A DNA stretch of 13,671 nucleotides, from contig JAITLE010000113.1 in NCBI GenBank assembly GCA_031278075.1, positions 1-13,671 on the forward strand. The letters run 5' to 3'. Both the position numbers and the translations under genes were made by a program. Positions 11,984 to 13,671 of the stretch are shown piece by piece. Every line of letters begins with the position of its first letter. The first letter of the stretch is position 1. The stretch is from Bifidobacteriaceae bacterium (GTDB lineage: Bacteria > Actinomycetota > Actinomycetes > Actinomycetales > WQXJ01). The notes beneath the pieces are model-generated. The model searched no databases, was not told the DNA's origin, and saw only the letters and a list, made by a program, of their open reading frames with translations.

Positions 11984-13671
11984 ATGCTGCGCCTCGCGAC
12001 CCTTTTTGTCCGGACCCTGCGGGAGGATCCCGCCGACGCCGATGTCCCCTCCCACAAACTCCTGGTGCGCGCGGGTTACATTCGCCGCTGCGCGCCGGGG
12101 ATCTACGCGTGGCTGCCGCTGGGCCTCGCCGTCTTGGCGAAGGTGGAACGTGTGGTCAGGGAGGAGATGAACCGCGTCGGCGCCCAGGAGGTGCATTTCC
12201 CCGCGCTGCTGCCGGCGGAGCTGTATCAGGCGACGGGCCGGTGGGCGGACTATGGGCCCAACATGTTCCGCTTGAAGGACCGCCGCGGCGTGGACATGGT
12301 GCTGGCGCCGACGCACGAGGAGGCGTTCACGGTGCTGGTCAGGGACATGTGTTCGAGTTACAAGGACCTGCCGCTGGTGCTGTACCAGATCCAGCACAAG
12401 TACCGCGACGAGGCCCGCCCCCGTGCCGGCCTGCTGCGCGCGCGCGAGTTCGTCATGAAGGACGCGTACACCTTCGACGTGGATGATGCCGGCCTCGACC
12501 GCTCGTACGAGGCGCAGCGCGGCGCCTACCAGCGCGTGTTCGAGCGGCTGGGTTTGGAGACGGTGATCGTCTCCGCGATGAGCGGCGCGATGGGCGGTTC
12601 CCGTTCGGAGGAGTTCTTGTTCCCCACGCCGATCGGCGAGGACACGTATGTCCGCTCGCCGGGTGGTTTCGCGGCGAACGTGGAGGCGATCACCACGTCG
12701 CCGCCGCCCGCGCGTTCCTGGGCGGGCTCACCGCCCGCGCGCACTGAGCCGACCCCCGGGACCGCCACCATCGCCGCGTTGGTGGACGCCGCGAACGCCT
12801 CTTTCCCGAGGGACGATTCCGACCCGTGGACCGCCGCTGACACGCTGAAGAACGTCGTGGTGGCGGTCACCCATCCCGACTCACGGAGGGAGGTGGTGGT
12901 GGTGGGCGTGCCCGGGAACCGCGATGTGGACATGAGCCGCCTGGCGGCCGCGCTCTATCCGGCTGAGGTCGAGCCGGCGACGGACGAGGATTTCGCGAGC
13001 CGCCCCGAGTTGGTCAGGGGCTATATCGGTCCGGCCGTGCTGGGGGCCAACGCGCCCGATCCGAAGAGCGCGGCGCGCTACCTGTTGGACCCGAGGGTGG
13101 TGGCCGGGACCAGCTGGATCACCGGCGCGAACCAGGTTGACCGTCATGTGTTCGGCCTGGTCGCGGGCCGGGATTTCCTGGCCGCGGGCGAACCTGGTCA
13201 GCCCCAGGTGGACGCGGCCGAGGTGTTGGCCGGCGATCCGGCGCCGGACGGCTCCGGGCCGTTGGAGCTGGCGCGGGGGATCGAACTGGGCCACATCTTC
13301 CAACTGGGCCGCAAATACGCGGACGCCTTGGGCCTGAAGGTGTTGGACCAGAACGGCAAACTGGTGACGGTGACGATGGGCTCGTATGGGATCGGCGTGA
13401 CCAGGGCTGTGGCCGCGGCCGCGGAACAGTACTCGGACGAGAAGGGGCTGGCTTGGCCCGCGGCGTTGGCGCCCGCTCATGTCCACGTGATCGCCACCGG
13501 CAAAGATCCCGGTGTGTTCACGGCCGCCGCCGAGCTCGCGTGGCAGCTTGAGGCGGCCGGTGTCGAGGTGCTGTACGACGATCGGGTCAAGGTCTCTGCC
13601 GGGGTCAAGTTCGCGGACGCTGAATTGTTGGGCATGCCGTTCATCCTGGTGGTCGGCCGAGGGCTCGCCTC
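11984..13671 (+). CDS. proS: Prolyl-tRNA synthetase, bacterial type with editing insertion (3' end beyond window)
   Basis: It charges tRNA-Pro with proline. The frame runs from ATG 11984 to the right edge, giving 562 residues of a family usually about 570-600 long, so only the end of the anticodon-binding domain is missing. Class II motif 1 is around GIYAWLPLGLAVLAKVERVV (39-58), motif 2 YRDEARPRAGLLRAREFVMK (140-159) and motif 3 MGSYGIGVTRAVAAA (465-479). The insertion between motifs 2 and 3 (about 220-400) is the INS editing domain that clears mischarged Ala-tRNA-Pro. The anticodon domain begins at about 495 (APAHVHVIATG). There is no separated Shine-Dalgarno, and a TAGGGT 6 nt upstream suggests a leaderless message. 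It diverges from ispG. Confidence 0.96.
   Translation, partial: MLRLATLFVRTLREDPADADVPSHKLLVRAGYIRRCAPGIYAWLPLGLAVLAKVERVVREEMNRVGAQEVHFPALLPAELYQATGRWADYGPNMFRLKDRRGVDMVLAPTHEEAFTVLVRDMCSSYKDLPLVLYQIQHKYRDEARPRAGLLRAREFVMKDAYTFDVDDAGLDRSYEAQRGAYQRVFERLGLETVIVSAMSGAMGGSRSEEFLFPTPIGEDTYVRSPGGFAANVEAITTSPPPARSWAGSPPARTEPTPGTATIAALVDAANASFPRDDSDPWTAADTLKNVVVAVTHPDSRREVVVVGVPGNRDVDMSRLAAALYPAEVEPATDEDFASRPELVRGYIGPAVLGANAPDPKSAARYLLDPRVVAGTSWITGANQVDRHVFGLVAGRDFLAAGEPGQPQVDAAEVLAGDPAPDGSGPLELARGIELGHIFQLGRKYADALGLKVLDQNGKLVTVTMGSYGIGVTRAVAAAAEQYSDEKGLAWPAALAPAHVHVIATGKDPGVFTAAAELAWQLEAAGVEVLYDDRVKVSAGVKFADAELLGMPFILVVGRGLA

Noticed and set aside
11011..12486. Plus-strand open frame of 491 codons opposite ispG and across the proS start
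   Set aside because: Arg/Gly-rich shadow product. ispG and proS are certain on the basis of their motifs.

Overview
The window is from a high-GC (roughly 70% by eye) Gram-positive bacterium, almost certainly an actinomycete (Actinomycetota). The evidence is very GC-rich third codon positions, frequent GTG starts, several apparently leaderless genes, and the dxr / M50 protease / ispG / DUF4081-type acetyltransferase cluster, which is typical of this phylum (in Mycobacterium tuberculosis Rv2870c-Rv2867c). The genus cannot be given from sequence alone.

Left part (1-5163, minus strand, accessory in character). A large STAND-type protein runs off the left edge. It has an N-terminal TIR/DUF4062-like domain, an NB-ARC-like NTPase, and C-terminal kinesin-light-chain-type TPRs encoded by near-identical 126-bp tandem units. 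This is the architecture of prokaryotic immune or signalling ATPases. Upstream of it, on the same strand, are a GT-B glycosyltransferase and a membrane-anchored serine hydrolase of the beta-lactamase/transpeptidase fold. Two intergenic stretches of about 250 bp separate these three genes. They hold weak hairpins and one possible gene remnant.

Middle (5224-7115, minus strand). A PH-domain (bPH2/DUF304) membrane protein, a stand-alone trpB and the serine hydrolase above follow one another at 20- and 60-bp spacings, so they probably form one operon. No trpA or other trp gene is visible.

Right part (7153-13671). dxr and the site-2 protease gene rseP/rip form a plus-strand pair with a 5-bp gap. 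ispG and a GNAT acetyltransferase form a minus-strand pair, and proS runs off the right edge on the plus strand. dxr and ispG are the second and a late (HMBPP-forming) step of the MEP isoprenoid pathway. Compared with the M. tuberculosis order, ispG-GNAT looks inverted as a block, so rseP and the GNAT gene converge with only 9 bp between their stops, and ispG and proS diverge from a 67-bp gap. dxr, ispG and proS each have a -10-like hexamer 6-7 nt before the start codon and no good ribosome binding site, consistent with leaderless transcripts.

The strongest candidate for something unusual is the STAND gene. It has recently expanded TPR units and a sharp switch in base skew and codon use near the junction between the ATPase and the repeat region, which suggests a mosaic protein whose sensor half is swapped or diversified. 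No CRISPR array, tRNA, rRNA, insertion sequence or prophage gene was seen.
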